DNA of 50,238 bases from Eubacteriales Family XIII. Incertae Sedis bacterium (GCA_031264295.1 JAISED010000049.1:1-50238); one strand, 5' to 3'. Shown: positions 15,708-25,417, counted from the first letter of the stretch. Made by a program: numbers and translations. The notes: generated by a model not told the origin, from the sequence alone.

Positions 15708-16809
15708 GATCCCCACCCGACGCTATATGAGCGTATATGACGTCGGCGGCGTCTATTCTTCCCAACCGTCCGCTCGCCTCGCTCATTTCATTGATGATTC
15801 TCTTGTTATTTTTAAGCCGCAGTATCATGTCAAGCAGCCTTTCCTGACTCAAATCCTTTTCCTCAAGGAGTATCGCGCCGCCGCGTTCCGACACGGTCTT
15901 CGCGTTGTACAGCTGATGATCCCCCGCCACGTTCGGCGACGGTATCATGATGGACGCCTTCCCGCAGGCTGTCACCTCGGATACAGTAAGCGCCCCGCTG
16001 CGGCATACGATGAGATCGGCCGACGACATGTATTCATATATATTGTTCGAATACTCCATCACCGTAATGCGCCCATCCGTCTCCAAGCCATCTGCTTTCA
16101 CGCCGCCCATGATGCTGTCGTAATATCTCTCTCCTGTGATAAAAAAGACCCGCATGTCAGGTTCTTCATGTAGGTTTTTTAATATGCCCGCCACCGATTC
16201 GTTTATCTTTCCCGCGCCTATACTGCCGCCGAAGCAGAGCAGTACGAAGACGCCCGGTTCTATTCCCAGTTTTTCCCTGTAATTCATTATCCCGGCTGTA
16301 ACAAACTCCTTGCGTACCGGATTACCCGTCACCACCAATTTGTCCGGAGACTTGAAATACCGCTTGCCTTCTTCAAAGGCGAGAAAAACCTTTTCGGCGT
16401 ACTTCTCTGCCATCTTGTTCGCCACGCCCGGAAAGGCGTTCTGCTCATGAATAAATGTTCTTATCCCTGCTCTACCCGCTTCCCTCACCACGGGACCCGA
16501 TACATAACCACCCGTGCCTATCACCACGTCGGGTTTGAATTCCCTGAGAATCTTTCGAACCTCCGCTCCCGCTCTTATGAGATCCGCCGTCACGCCTATA
16601 TTTTTCAGGAGATTCTTCCTGTCAAAGCCTCTTATCTTTATCAGGCGTATAGGGTAGCCGCTGTCCGGCACGAGCTTCCTCTCGCGTCCCCTCTCGCCGC
16701 CGATAAAGAGTATTTCGCTGTCCGGCTGCCTGCGTTTGATCTTATCGGCTATAGCCACAGCGGGATATATGTGTCCTCCCGTACCGCCTCCGGCCAGTAT
16801 CGCCCTCAC
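15694..16809 (-). CDS. murG: UDP-GlcNAc transferase MurG
   Basis: Peripheral membrane GT28 glycosyltransferase that adds GlcNAc to lipid I to make lipid II. The N-terminal loop is LAGGGTGGHIYPA (residues about 5-17), with ERKLVPDSGYPI, a C-terminal GGSIGAGKINE loop and the donor-site region around YMSSADLIVCRSGALTVSE. The true start is GTG 16809, which overlaps the ftsW stop (GTGA), giving 371 residues. The open frame continues 95 codons upstream, but that stretch is merely ftsW read in another frame. Coupling to ftsW and overlap with ftsQ show one translation unit. Confidence 0.96.
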   Translation of the reverse strand: MRAILAGGGTGGHIYPAVAIADKIKRRQPDSEILFIGGERGRERKLVPDSGYPIRLIKIRGFDRKNLLKNIGVTADLIRAGAEVRKILREFKPDVVIGTGGYVSGPVVREAGRAGIRTFIHEQNAFPGVANKMAEKYAEKVFLAFEEGKRYFKSPDKLVVTGNPVRKEFVTAGIMNYREKLGIEPGVFVLLCFGGSIGAGKINESVAGILKNLHEEPDMRVFFITGERYYDSIMGGVKADGLETDGRITVMEYSNNIYEYMSSADLIVCRSGALTVSEVTACGKASIMIPSPNVAGDHQLYNAKTVSERGGAILLEEKDLSQERLLDMILRLKNNKRIINEMSEASGRLGRIDAADVIYAHIASGGDHEGL

Positions 16810-17936
16810 TGTGCCGCCCCCTGCCGCTTTTCGATCCGCCGGGAGACGTTCAGCACCAGCCCCGCAAGCCCCATATAGATCATGAGCGCGTTGCCCCCGT
16901 AGCTCACAAACGGCAGCGCCACCCCCGTAGGCGGCATCCACGCCGTCACAACCATAAAATGCAATAAAACCTGCATAGCGATGAAAATGGTAACCCCTCC
17001 CGCAAGCAACATGCTGAACCTGTCGGGCGCCTTCATCGCTATATACATCCCCCTGAAGATCAACACCAGGTACGCGGCCAACAGGAGTATGCATCCCACA
17101 AGTCCCAGTTCCTCGCTTATTATCGCCAATATGAAATCATTATAGCCCTCGGGCAGGTACAGCATTTTCTGCACGCTGTGGCCGAATCCGACGCCTAAGA
17201 CCCCGCCCGCTCCTATGCCCAGCATAGACTGCGCCACTTGATATCCCCCGCCCTGCAGGTTTAGGAACGGATCCGTAAAATCCGTCAGGCGCTGAGCCTG
17301 ATAGCCGCCTTCATCCGATACGAGCTTATAAAGCACTACGCCCACCCCACCGGCGACCACGCTTCCGAGATAGACTATATTCAAACCGGCTATGAACATC
17401 ATGCCCACGACAATCCCGCACACCACAACAGCAGTGGAGAGATTCGGCTGTTTGTAGATCAGCAGACCGAAAAGCCCGCCGAAGATCAGCATTGGAAGAA
17501 CCCCCCGCATCATAGATCGTATGCGTTCCTTATCGGCGGCATAAAATCTGGCGGTTACCAATATAACAGCAGCCTTGGCGATCTCTCCCGGCATGAATGT
17601 CACTCCCGACACAGAAAGCCATCTGGCCGCGCCGTTTTTCACCACACCCAGAGGAGTAAAGAGCAGCAACAGCAGGATCAAGCTTATGATGCCTGTCAGA
17701 TATGCAAACCTGTAGAAATATCTCACCGGCACGATCTCCGCCAATGTCATGACCGCAAATCCGGCGGCGGCGAAGGCGATCACCCGTTTCAGGAAATGAT
17801 ACTGGTCGCCGAACTCGCTCAGGGCGAAGGCGCTGCTGGCGCTTCCCACCATGACAACGCCGAAGATCACGATCCCTGTGACAGCCGCCAGATATACATA
17901 GTCAACTGCGTTTGCCTTTACCCTTTTATCCGGCAT
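16806..17936 (-). CDS. ftsW: SEDS glycosyltransferase FtsW/SpoVE
   Basis: A 376-residue polytopic membrane protein with about ten spans, of the SEDS family that polymerises lipid II glycan strands together with a class B PBP. Recognisable parts are the early VMVGSASSAFA segment, the LQGGGYQVAQSMLGIGAGGVLGVGFG loop region (motifs LQGGGYQ and GIGAGG) and the C-terminal GVALPFVSYGGNAL signature. The gene overlaps murD by 11 bases and murG by four. Position between murD and murG is that of spoVE in Bacillus; whether it serves division, sporulation or both cannot be told. Confidence 0.95.
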   Translation of the reverse strand: MPDKRVKANAVDYVYLAAVTGIVIFGVVMVGSASSAFALSEFGDQYHFLKRVIAFAAAGFAVMTLAEIVPVRYFYRFAYLTGIISLILLLLLFTPLGVVKNGAARWLSVSGVTFMPGEIAKAAVILVTARFYAADKERIRSMMRGVLPMLIFGGLFGLLIYKQPNLSTAVVVCGIVVGMMFIAGLNIVYLGSVVAGGVGVVLYKLVSDEGGYQAQRLTDFTDPFLNLQGGGYQVAQSMLGIGAGGVLGVGFGHSVQKMLYLPEGYNDFILAIISEELGLVGCILLLAAYLVLIFRGMYIAMKAPDRFSMLLAGGVTIFIAMQVLLHFMVVTAWMPPTGVALPFVSYGGNALMIYMGLAGLVLNVSRRIEKRQGAAQ

Positions 17937-19320
17937 ATCTTTTTAGCTCCTCTACACAAGTTTTAAAATCTTCTCCCCGTTCCTCGAAACAGGCGTACAT
18001 ATCCCAGCTCGCGCAGGCCGGCGAAAGCAGCACCGTATCTCCCGGCTCAGCGGCTTCAAAGCCCTCTCTGACACAGGCTTCCATATCCCTGCATATAACA
18101 ATGCGCTCTTCCGCAAACCCGGATTTCAGCGCGGCGCTCGCGATCTTTTCGGCCGTCCGTCCCATCAGCGCCAGCTTCTTAACCTTGCCGCATAAAGCGT
18201 TCGCGAAACTCTCAAACGAAGCGTTCTTGTCGTAGCCGCCCGCGATCAGGCATATGCCGCCTTCAATCGCTTCGATGGCCTTTATGGACGCCTCGGGGTT
18301 GGTTCCCTTTGAATCATTCACAAAACGCACTCCGCCTACAGTGCCCGCGAATTCAAGCCTATGCTCCACGCCTTTAAATGTTTTCAGCGTCTCGGCTATC
18401 GCCTCCCTGGGCGCGCCCGCGCTGTCTGCGGCGGCCGCCGCGGCAAGGGCGTTTTCCAGATTATGGGCGCCGGGTATTATCAGTTCATCTACACCGCATA
18501 GGATCGTCTCGTCCTTGCGATCACTAAGCACTATCCGTCCGTCCCGCACAAAGGCGCCTACGCCAAGCTCCCTCGTCCTGCTGAATGGTCTCACCTGCGC
18601 GGCGCAGCCTTTCGCCAAGATCCATGATAAAACCTCGCCGCGGTTCACGATAAAAAAATCGTTTTCATCCTGATTTTCAAATATCCGCGCTTTGGCCGCG
18701 GCATAATTCAGCATAGTCTTATGCCTGTCCATATGATCCGGTGTAATATTGAGCAGCACCGACACCTTAGGATGAAAATCCACTATCGTTTCAAGCTGAA
18801 AGCTGGAGGTTTCCGTCACCATCCATGAGTTCTCATCCATGTCCTCAAGCAGTGCCTTGGACACGGCGGGTATACCTATGTTCCCGGCGATCTCCGCACG
18901 CATCCCGGCATTCTTGAACATCTCGCCGATCAGTGAAGTCGTCGTCGTCTTTCCATTCGTTCCTGTGACAGCCAGGAAGTTAGCCCGTCCCGCCCGCCAT
19001 GCAAATTCCAGTTCCCCCATCACAAGCGCGCCGTTTCTTCTGGCGTCCGATACAATCCGCGCGTCGGGGGGTACGCCGGGACTCAATATCAGATAGTCCC
19101 ACTTTTCGTCCGCCGCCGGCGTCTCCCCGTTCAGAAATAATCTCACATTCCTTTTTGGCGCCGAGGCGAAAACATCCAGACCGGCTCTCCCGATCTCATC
19201 GGCAGTCTTATCATCATAGCCCCATACTTCCGCGCCCATTTTCACTGCCGCCGCCGCTGCTGCGGCGCCGGATTTCGCGAGTCCCGCGATCAATACCCTG
19301 CGTCCCTTTAAAGAAATCAT
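17926..19320 (-). CDS. murD: UDP-MurNAc-L-Ala:D-Glu ligase MurD
   Basis: Cytoplasmic Mur ligase that adds D-glutamate to UDP-MurNAc-L-Ala. The N-terminal Rossmann-like UDP site starts GRRVLIAGLAKSGAAAAA; the ATP loop is AVTGTNGKTTTTSLIG near 115-130; SSFQLE and NITPDHMDRH lie in the central domain; and the C-terminal domain has FVNDSKGTNPEA and LSPACASWDMY. It has 464 residues, the usual size. The start follows GAGGT at ten bases, 12 bases after the mraY stop, and the end overlaps ftsW. Confidence 0.97.
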   Translation of the reverse strand: MISLKGRRVLIAGLAKSGAAAAAAAVKMGAEVWGYDDKTADEIGRAGLDVFASAPKRNVRLFLNGETPAADEKWDYLILSPGVPPDARIVSDARRNGALVMGELEFAWRAGRANFLAVTGTNGKTTTTSLIGEMFKNAGMRAEIAGNIGIPAVSKALLEDMDENSWMVTETSSFQLETIVDFHPKVSVLLNITPDHMDRHKTMLNYAAAKARIFENQDENDFFIVNRGEVLSWILAKGCAAQVRPFSRTRELGVGAFVRDGRIVLSDRKDETILCGVDELIIPGAHNLENALAAAAAADSAGAPREAIAETLKTFKGVEHRLEFAGTVGGVRFVNDSKGTNPEASIKAIEAIEGGICLIAGGYDKNASFESFANALCGKVKKLALMGRTAEKIASAALKSGFAEERIVICRDMEACVREGFEAAEPGDTVLLSPACASWDMYACFEERGEDFKTCVEELKRYAG

Positions 19321-19332
19321 GATATATTGACC

Positions 19333-20355
19333 TCATCTGATATAAATTAGCAAACCTGCCGCGCACATCACCGCCGTAAATCCCCAAAAGACAAACACCA
19401 CAGTTTGCTCCGACCAGCCGCTCAATTCGAAATGATGGTGGAGCGGCGCCATTTTAAATACCCTTTTCCCCCTTGTCTTATAGCTTACAACCTGTATTAT
19501 GTCTGAAAGCGCCTCCAACACATAAACAAGTCCTACTATCGGAAACATGAGTTCCATCCCCAACGACATGGACGCTGCGGCCAAACCGCCGCCCAAGGCC
19601 AGGGAACCCGTATCCCCCATGAATATCTTCGCGGGGTTGCGGTTGAATATAAGAAAGCCGAGGCAGCCGCCCGCAAGCGCGGCGCAGAACGCCGATCCCG
19701 GCGTGATTTCGCCTGTCTGCAGATTCCACGGCAGCAGGTTGTTCGCCTGCACACTCGCTGCGGCAGCGAAAAAAATAGCTACGACGGCGGTAACGCCGGA
19801 GGCCAGTCCGTCGAGTCCGTCCGTCAGATTCACGCTGTTCACGGCCGCGACTATCAAGAAAGCCGCAAACGGTATATAAAAAACCCCTATGTCGAGTTTT
19901 TCATCCATAAACGGAATAAAGAGTTCCGACGCGTCCGGCGATGTGAAGAACCTGTAAGCGGCCGCCAGAGCCGCAATAGCGGTCTGAAGCGCGATCTTTT
20001 GCATCACAGTCAGACCGAGATTTCTTTTCATCCTGACCTTTACATAATCGTCAAAGAAACCCAAGGCGCCGAAAGCGGCGAACGTGAGCAACAGCACCGC
20101 GCCCTCCGCAGAAACGCCGCTGAAAGCGATGTAACTCACGATAGTTCCCGCTATGAGCGCGATCCCCCCCATAGACGGGGTTCCGCTTTTACTTTGATGC
20201 GACTCGGGGCCGTCTTCTCTTATGTTCTGTCCTGCCTTCATCCGCCTTAAAACCGGCAGCAGCAGCACGGTGAACGCCGCCGCCGCCGCGAACGCCGTCA
20301 CTATAGTCAGAAGCAGACGAATCGTAACCGAATATCCACTCAAAAATTCCGTCAT
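19333..20355 (-). CDS. mraY: phospho-MurNAc-pentapeptide transferase MraY
   Basis: Polytopic membrane enzyme (340 residues, about ten spans) that moves phospho-MurNAc-pentapeptide to undecaprenyl phosphate, forming lipid I. The family motifs are KSGTPSMGGI near 55-65, FFDDYVK with the acidic pair near 100, NLTDGLDGLA near 175 with the catalytic Asp, and FMGDTGSLALGG near 245, followed by MAPLHHHFE near 305. The ATG overlaps the murF stop by four bases, so the two are coupled. Confidence 0.97.
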   Translation of the reverse strand: MTEFLSGYSVTIRLLLTIVTAFAAAAAFTVLLLPVLRRMKAGQNIREDGPESHQSKSGTPSMGGIALIAGTIVSYIAFSGVSAEGAVLLLTFAAFGALGFFDDYVKVRMKRNLGLTVMQKIALQTAIAALAAAYRFFTSPDASELFIPFMDEKLDIGVFYIPFAAFLIVAAVNSVNLTDGLDGLASGVTAVVAIFFAAAASVQANNLLPWNLQTGEITPGSAFCAALAGGCLGFLIFNRNPAKIFMGDTGSLALGGGLAAASMSLGMELMFPIVGLVYVLEALSDIIQVVSYKTRGKRVFKMAPLHHHFELSGWSEQTVVFVFWGFTAVMCAAGLLIYIR

Positions 20356-21719
20356 TTCAAGATCCTTTTTACCAATACCTCCATAGCCATACCCCTGGAA
20401 CCCTTTACCAGAATCACATCGCCCGCGCTCAGCATGCTGCCTATATTCATCCAGGCTTCGTCCTTCGTTGAAAAGCTCAGCACCTTCATGTGCCTGTCTG
20501 TATCTATAGCGGAGGCGCCTTCGGCGATGTCCGCCGCCTTTTCGCCTACTGTCACCAATATGTCGATCGCCTTACCCGCCGCGTAAGCGCCTATATTGCG
20601 GTGGTACTCAGGCGAGCGTATCCCCAGCTCGTTCATATCTCCCAGGATGGCGATCTTCCTTATGCCCTTCACGCTGTCCAGCATATCCAAAGCCGCTCTC
20701 ATGGAATCGGGACTGGCATTGTAGGTGTCGTCCAGTACCTTCATCCCATCCTTACCCACAAGGCGTCCTGAGATCGTAAAGGTCGAAAGCCTTTCCGCCG
20801 CCTCTTTCATGGATATGCCCAGATTGAAGGCCGCGGCTACGGCTAGGGCGGCGTTGACCGCGTTGTGGCCGCCGAGGATAGGAATAAAGAACTTTACCAT
20901 CTCGTCCCCGTGCTCCAGGAAGAAAGTCACGCCCTTTTCTCCCGCGCTCTCAACCGCTGACACGATGAAATCGTTCTTACCCGTGCTCCCTACCTTGACA
21001 AGCCTGTACGAACCCGACGCGGTCTCTTCCGTCAGATATCCGCCGTCGGTATTTATGATCAGAACCTCATCGGAACCCATATAATTCGCGATCTCAAGCT
21101 TGGCGTCCCTTATGCCTTCCTTGCTTTCAAAGTTCTGTATATGCGCCGCTCCTATATTTGTTATAACCCCTATGTCAGGCTTTATTATGCCCGCCAGCAT
21201 ATCTATCTCGCCCGGCGTATACATGCCCATCTCGAAAACTCCGACTTCGACCCCCTCTTCCATATTAAGCACCGATAGAGGGAGACCGATCTCATTGTTC
21301 ATGTTCGCGGCCGATTTCGCGGTTTCAAAGTGTCCCTGACATATGTGATATATCATCTCCTTTGTAGTGGTCTTCCCGTTGCTGCCGGTCACGCCGATCT
21401 TTTTTATATCGAAGGTCTTTATATAGTATGCGGCGACGTCGCAGAGCGCTTTGGCGGTATCCTCCACTAATATCACGTTCGCATCGCCGCCCGGCGACGC
21501 GCCCGCGTCCGATATCACAAAGCTGCGGCACCCTGCGCCCGCAGCCTGTGGGATGAAATTATGCGCGTCATGATTCTCCCCGGCAAGCGCGAAGAAAAGG
21601 TCGGACTCTCCCACGTCTCTTGAGTCCTTGGATACGCCGCAGACAAGCGCTCCGGGATCGCCGCTTATCAGCACACCCCCGGTCGCCGCCGCTATTTCCG
21701 CCATAGATAATTCTTTCAT
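20352..21719 (-). CDS. murF: UDP-MurNAc-tripeptide:D-Ala-D-Ala ligase MurF
   Basis: Cytoplasmic Mur ligase that completes the pentapeptide precursor. The ATP loop is GVTGSNGKTTTKEM near 110-122; the downstream NNEIGLPL motif separates MurF from the other Mur ligases; EMGMYTPGEI and DDTYNASPDSM follow. It has 455 residues. It comes directly after the SpoVD-like gene; murE, which usually stands between the two, is absent. A MurE-like function for this gene is unlikely given NNEIGLPL. AGGT lies nine bases before the ATG. Confidence 0.96.
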   Translation of the reverse strand: MKELSMAEIAAATGGVLISGDPGALVCGVSKDSRDVGESDLFFALAGENHDAHNFIPQAAGAGCRSFVISDAGASPGGDANVILVEDTAKALCDVAAYYIKTFDIKKIGVTGSNGKTTTKEMIYHICQGHFETAKSAANMNNEIGLPLSVLNMEEGVEVGVFEMGMYTPGEIDMLAGIIKPDIGVITNIGAAHIQNFESKEGIRDAKLEIANYMGSDEVLIINTDGGYLTEETASGSYRLVKVGSTGKNDFIVSAVESAGEKGVTFFLEHGDEMVKFFIPILGGHNAVNAALAVAAAFNLGISMKEAAERLSTFTISGRLVGKDGMKVLDDTYNASPDSMRAALDMLDSVKGIRKIAILGDMNELGIRSPEYHRNIGAYAAGKAIDILVTVGEKAADIAEGASAIDTDRHMKVLSFSTKDEAWMNIGSMLSAGDVILVKGSRGMAMEVLVKRILK

Positions 21720-21777
21720 AATGTTTACCTATTTGTCAATACTAGTGTTTTCATATTTATTTGTATTTTTTCATTGC

Positions 21778-21816
21778 GGTAACTATTCAAACACTGCGCC
21801 GGCTCAGTGCGGCGTT
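21778..21816. repeat. possible remnant of the MITE-like element
   Basis: GGTAACTATTCAAAC (21778-21792) resembles the outer ends of the elements at 9.7 and 37.1 kb (GGTAACTAyTyAAA). After a short hairpin (CACTG/CAGTG) the sequence GCGGCGTTT resembles the opposite end. It occupies the murF-spoVD gap where murE would be expected. It is short, so chance similarity is possible. Confidence 0.4.
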
Positions 21817-23889
21817 TCATCGGTACAAAAATACCGTTCCATCCTTCGGCAGCAGTTCTCCGGGCTTGGGGTATTGATCGTCGACCATGAAATCCTCGGC
21901 CTCGCTGCCTTCCGGCGACGCTGTGTAGTTCAAACCGCTTCCCATCAGCAGCCCGGCGGCGTCGCTGAAATTCATAGCCCTGAGATCCGGCACCGTCACA
22001 TATGAACTCTGCATCTTCGCCAATGTCTCCTGCGTGTATACCGGCGTTATATTTATATGCCGCAGTACATTGGTCATGATCTCCTTGACTCCGGGTCCGG
22101 CTGTCGTGCTTCCGTACTTAACGCCCTGGGGTTCATCCACTATCAATAATACCACAATCTGCGGGTCTTCCATAGGCGCCATCGCTATCATCGATCCCGT
22201 CACCTTACCGGTCTTATAACTTCCGTTATCCAGCTTCTCCGCCGTACCCGTCTTACCGCCGATCCTGTATCCCGGAACTGAAGCTATCTTACCGCCGCTG
22301 TCAGAAACGACGAACTCCATTATCTTCATCACTTCTTCCGCAGTCTGTTCGCTCACAACCTGTCTGACCACCCTGGGTTTGAATTCCTCGACCACATTGC
22401 CGTCCTTATCGACTATAGCCTTTACCAATCTCGGCTGCATGAGCTTGCCATTGTTGCCCAGAGCCGAAACCGCGCTGATAAGCTGAATGGGCGTAACCGA
22501 TATACCTTGGCCGAATGAGGTCGTCGCCAATCCCAGCTGACCGGCGGTATCCTTGGGCTGCACCAGCGCCGTACCCTCTCCGGGGTAATCGATCTCCGTT
22601 TTCGATCTTATGCCGAAACGTTCCAAATAGTCATAATACGTATCAAGACCCATGCGCTGCGCCAATTGTATCATTACGGGATTGCATGAGTTCCCTACAG
22701 CTTGCGTGAGTGTTTCGTCCTTATGCGGATCAGGGTATCTCCAGCATCTGATGGTGGTCTTGCCTACCTGATACGTTCCTGAGCAGTAGAACGGTTCGGT
22801 GGGTGTGGTGACCCTTTCCTCCAGAGCCGCTGAAACGGTTATCAGCTTGAAGGTCGAACCCGGATCGTAAACGTCGCTCACCATGGGGTTGCGCCACATT
22901 TTATTCCAGTATTCTACCTGCTGCTCCGGCGTCAGAGTGCTCATATATTCCGCTTCCAAGGGGTCTATCGGCGTTCTCGGATCATTGGGATCGTAGTCCG
23001 GCGTCATCCCCATAGCGAGAATCTCCCCGGTGCGCGGATCCATAACTATGCCCATCACACGCTTCGCGGATGTGACTTCCGCGACATTTGAAATAGCCTT
23101 TTCCACATAATGCTGAATCGCTTCATCTATAGTGAGCACGACGTTCAAGCCGTTCTTTTCCTCATAATGCTTCTCTGTGCCGTAGGCTATGATGTCGCCA
23201 TATCTGTCGGTCTTCTTTATCCATCTTCCGGCTATACCTGTCAGATACTGATCATACTTCATTTCGAGACCGCTGCGGCCGTAGCCGTCGTCGTTCACCG
23301 AACCCAGCACATGAGCCGCAAATGCGCCGTATGGATAGTGACGGCTTACGTCGTCTTCTACCTCTATGCCGCCGATACCTATCTCATTTGCCCATGCCCT
23401 TATCTCGTCCTTGACTTCCTTGCTTACGTCACGAGCTACCCTGACGCGCTGTTTATCCTGTGTCACCAAGCTTCTCAGCTCTTCCGCGTCCATCCCGAGC
23501 TTATCGGCGAGGCTTACCACTATTTCCTCTGTTGCAACGCTCTTAACGCCGTTTTTATTCGAAACGCCGAATTCGGCGGGTCTCACCCAGATTCGGTATG
23601 AAACCGCGCTTATCGCCAGTTCTTTCATGTTTCTGTCCAGTATGCTGCCGCGATGCGCCGGAATCATCACATCCTTAGTCTGGCGCTCAGCCGCTTCCAC
23701 CGCATATGTACCGTTCTCCACAACTGATATCCATCCGATACGGCAGATCAAAACGGCAAAACAGCACGCGACGACAGCAAATACAAATATCAGCCTGCCC
23801 TGTGTACGCACGTCGGCATCCTTGTTGAACTGCCCGCCTATCCAAGCGGCTGCGCCTCGCTTAGTTCTTTTCCCGTTACCATAACTCAT
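21817..23889 (-). CDS. spoVD: SpoVD/FtsI-like class B penicillin-binding protein with PASTA domain
   Basis: Membrane-anchored transpeptidase that cross-links peptidoglycan. One N-terminal span (LIFVFAVVACCFAVLICRIGWI) is followed by a dimerisation domain (IPAHRGSILDRN near 80), then the transpeptidase with SxxK as STFK near 355, SCN as NSCNPVM near 415 and KTGTAEK near 550. A single C-terminal PASTA domain (TVPDLRAMNFSDAAGLL onward) makes it SpoVD-like rather than plain FtsI. Of several ATGs, 23889 (MSYGNGKR) has AAGGA at a good distance; the frame is open to 23922. It overlaps ftsL by 14 bases. As the only class B PBP in this cluster it may serve division as well as spore cortex formation. 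Confidence 0.93.
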   Translation of the reverse strand: MSYGNGKRTKRGAAAWIGGQFNKDADVRTQGRLIFVFAVVACCFAVLICRIGWISVVENGTYAVEAAERQTKDVMIPAHRGSILDRNMKELAISAVSYRIWVRPAEFGVSNKNGVKSVATEEIVVSLADKLGMDAEELRSLVTQDKQRVRVARDVSKEVKDEIRAWANEIGIGGIEVEDDVSRHYPYGAFAAHVLGSVNDDGYGRSGLEMKYDQYLTGIAGRWIKKTDRYGDIIAYGTEKHYEEKNGLNVVLTIDEAIQHYVEKAISNVAEVTSAKRVMGIVMDPRTGEILAMGMTPDYDPNDPRTPIDPLEAEYMSTLTPEQQVEYWNKMWRNPMVSDVYDPGSTFKLITVSAALEERVTTPTEPFYCSGTYQVGKTTIRCWRYPDPHKDETLTQAVGNSCNPVMIQLAQRMGLDTYYDYLERFGIRSKTEIDYPGEGTALVQPKDTAGQLGLATTSFGQGISVTPIQLISAVSALGNNGKLMQPRLVKAIVDKDGNVVEEFKPRVVRQVVSEQTAEEVMKIMEFVVSDSGGKIASVPGYRIGGKTGTAEKLDNGSYKTGKVTGSMIAMAPMEDPQIVVLLIVDEPQGVKYGSTTAGPGVKEIMTNVLRHINITPVYTQETLAKMQSSYVTVPDLRAMNFSDAAGLLMGSGLNYTASPEGSEAEDFMVDDQYPKPGELLPKDGTVFLYR

Positions 23890-24337
23890 ATGCGTTTTCC
23901 TTGATGTATTGGGCGAAATCATTGACCCTTACGGAATTATTTGTGATGAAGACAAACTGCTCCGGCGCCGGATATATCATCCCCAGTTCCTCGATCGCCC
24001 TGGATTCGATATAGCTGATGCCCGAAACATTCTTGACTTGAATCTCCAGGCTCTCTATCTCTACATTTACAGCGGCTATATCCTTTATGGTTTGATTTAT
24101 CTCCTGCTGTACGGACGCTTCATAGTTCGCCGGCATTATGCCGAAGATCACAGCCATGACGCCGCCCAGCACCAGTATGATCAACAGATTTATCTTTACG
24201 TAGGGATTCACTCCGGCCGCGGGTCTGCTGACCCTCTGCTCCCGCTCGGGTTTGGGTTTGGCGGCCATGTCCATCCCATAATACGCGTTTCTCTTCTCGT
24301 ATCTGTATTCCGTTCTTCTCTCAGCTGCCGGCGTCAT
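23876..24337 (-). CDS. ftsL: FtsL-like cell division protein
   Basis: A small bitopic protein of about 153 residues: a charged cytoplasmic part, one membrane span (INLLIILVLGGVMAVIFGIM) and an extracytoplasmic coiled coil (VQQEINQTIKDIAAVNVEIESL) ending in IEELGMIYPAPEQFVFI, the usual C-terminal pattern of FtsL/DivIC proteins. The start is set at ATG 24337 because AGGAG lies seven bases upstream; an upstream in-frame TTG at 24367 has no good site. It stands between rsmH and the PBP gene, the standard ftsL position. The low sequence conservation of the family makes position the main evidence. Confidence 0.85.
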   Translation of the reverse strand: MTPAAERRTEYRYEKRNAYYGMDMAAKPKPEREQRVSRPAAGVNPYVKINLLIILVLGGVMAVIFGIMPANYEASVQQEINQTIKDIAAVNVEIESLEIQVKNVSGISYIESRAIEELGMIYPAPEQFVFITNNSVRVNDFAQYIKENAYELW

Positions 24338-24364
24338 CTCTCTTCTCCTATATTCTATCTGATT

Positions 24365-24392
24365 CAATACTTTTCTATCAATACTTTTCTAT
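24365..24392. repeat. 14-bp tandem duplication over the rsmH stop
   Basis: CAATACTTTTCTAT occurs twice in tandem (24365-24378, 24379-24392). The upper copy carries the last codons of rsmH; the other lies between rsmH and ftsL and contributes to the falsely long ftsL frame. Confidence 0.85.
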
Positions 24393-25328
24393 GGCTCTCA
24401 GTTTTGCGCTGCGCGCCCTTGGATTCACTTCCAGTTCTTCAAGCGAAGGTGAAATCGGCTTTCTTGTAAGCCTTTCTGCGTCAGCCGTCCTACCGCATAC
24501 GCATTTTGGAAAGTTCTTCGGACAAATGCAAGGGTTTTCGCGCTTTACAAATACTTCTTTTACTATTCTGTCCTCCAGAGAATGAAATGTGATCACGCAC
24601 AGACGTCCTCCGGGATTCAAGCAATCTATAAAATCATTCACCGCTTCGGGCAGTATGCTCAGCTCACCGTTAACCTCGATCCTTATGGCTTGAAAGATCC
24701 GCTTGGCCGGGTGCGGTCCTTCACGTCTGGCCGAGGCTGGTATGGCGGCCTTGATTATGTCAACCAACTCGCCTGTGCTGTTAACAGGCTGTTTCTTTCG
24801 TCTCTCTACTATAAACGCGCTGACCCTGGAAGCCCAGCGTTCTTCGCCGTATGTCCTGAATATCCTCGTGAGATCGTCGCCGCTGTACTTGTTGACCACG
24901 GTATACGCCGTGAGTTCGCCCGTTTCCCCGGATGCGTCCATTCTCATATCCAGAGGCGCGTCTTCCATATAAGAAAAGCCTCGCGCGGCATTGTCAAGCT
25001 GAAACGAGGACACGCCCAGATCGAGCAAAGCCCCGTCAAGTCCCCCGACTCCCCTATCATCCAATATCTCTTTGATATCCTTAAAATTTCCGTGAATTAG
25101 TAGTTTCTTACATGCGAACTTTTCAAGACGCTGCTTTGCGGCATTCAATGCATCCACGTCGCGATCCACCCCTATCAGAAGACCTTTCTTGCCAAGGTGT
25201 TCGCAAAGACCCGCAGCGTGAGATCCGCCCCCCAAGGTTCCGTCCACGAAAACCCCGTCGGGCTTGGAAGCGGCTTCTAGCTTATCCATAACCTCTTGAT
25301 ACATAACCGGTCTGTGTGAATATTCCAT
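24378..25328 (-). CDS. rsmH: 16S rRNA (cytosine-N4) methyltransferase RsmH
   Basis: MraW family enzyme that methylates N4 of C1402 in 16S rRNA using AdoMet. The motifs are HRPVMYQEV at the start, VDGTLGGGSHA near 30 (AdoMet loop), DLGVSSFQLD near 100, and the late ITFHSLEDRIVK and KPISPSLEELEVNPRARSAKLR segments. ATG 25328 has GGGAGG ten bases before it and gives 316 residues, the usual length; a GTG at 25346 overlaps that site. Second gene of the dcw cluster, after mraZ. Its 3' end is duplicated in tandem. Confidence 0.96.
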   Translation of the reverse strand: MEYSHRPVMYQEVMDKLEAASKPDGVFVDGTLGGGSHAAGLCEHLGKKGLLIGVDRDVDALNAAKQRLEKFACKKLLIHGNFKDIKEILDDRGVGGLDGALLDLGVSSFQLDNAARGFSYMEDAPLDMRMDASGETGELTAYTVVNKYSGDDLTRIFRTYGEERWASRVSAFIVERRKKQPVNSTGELVDIIKAAIPASARREGPHPAKRIFQAIRIEVNGELSILPEAVNDFIDCLNPGGRLCVITFHSLEDRIVKEVFVKRENPCICPKNFPKCVCGRTADAERLTRKPISPSLEELEVNPRARSAKLRAIEKY

Positions 25329-25364
25329 TTGAACAACGCCTCCCACATTCCCCTGCCTCCAGGC

Positions 25365-25410
25365 GCGGGGATTCCGCTTTGCTTAGCCGGTGCAAGGTTC
25401 CAATCCCCGC
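25365..25410. repeat. inverted repeat between mraZ and rsmH
   Basis: GCGGGGATT (25365-25373) and AATCCCCGC (25402-25410) form a 9-bp stem around a 28-base loop. There is no T tract, so it is more likely an RNA structure or a control point between mraZ and rsmH than a terminator. Confidence 0.55.
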
Positions 25411-25417
25411 TCTGTCG

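Noticed and set aside
16810..17094. 95-residue N-terminal extension of MurG
   Set aside because: It is ftsW coding sequence read in another frame; GTG 16809 gives the normal MurG start.
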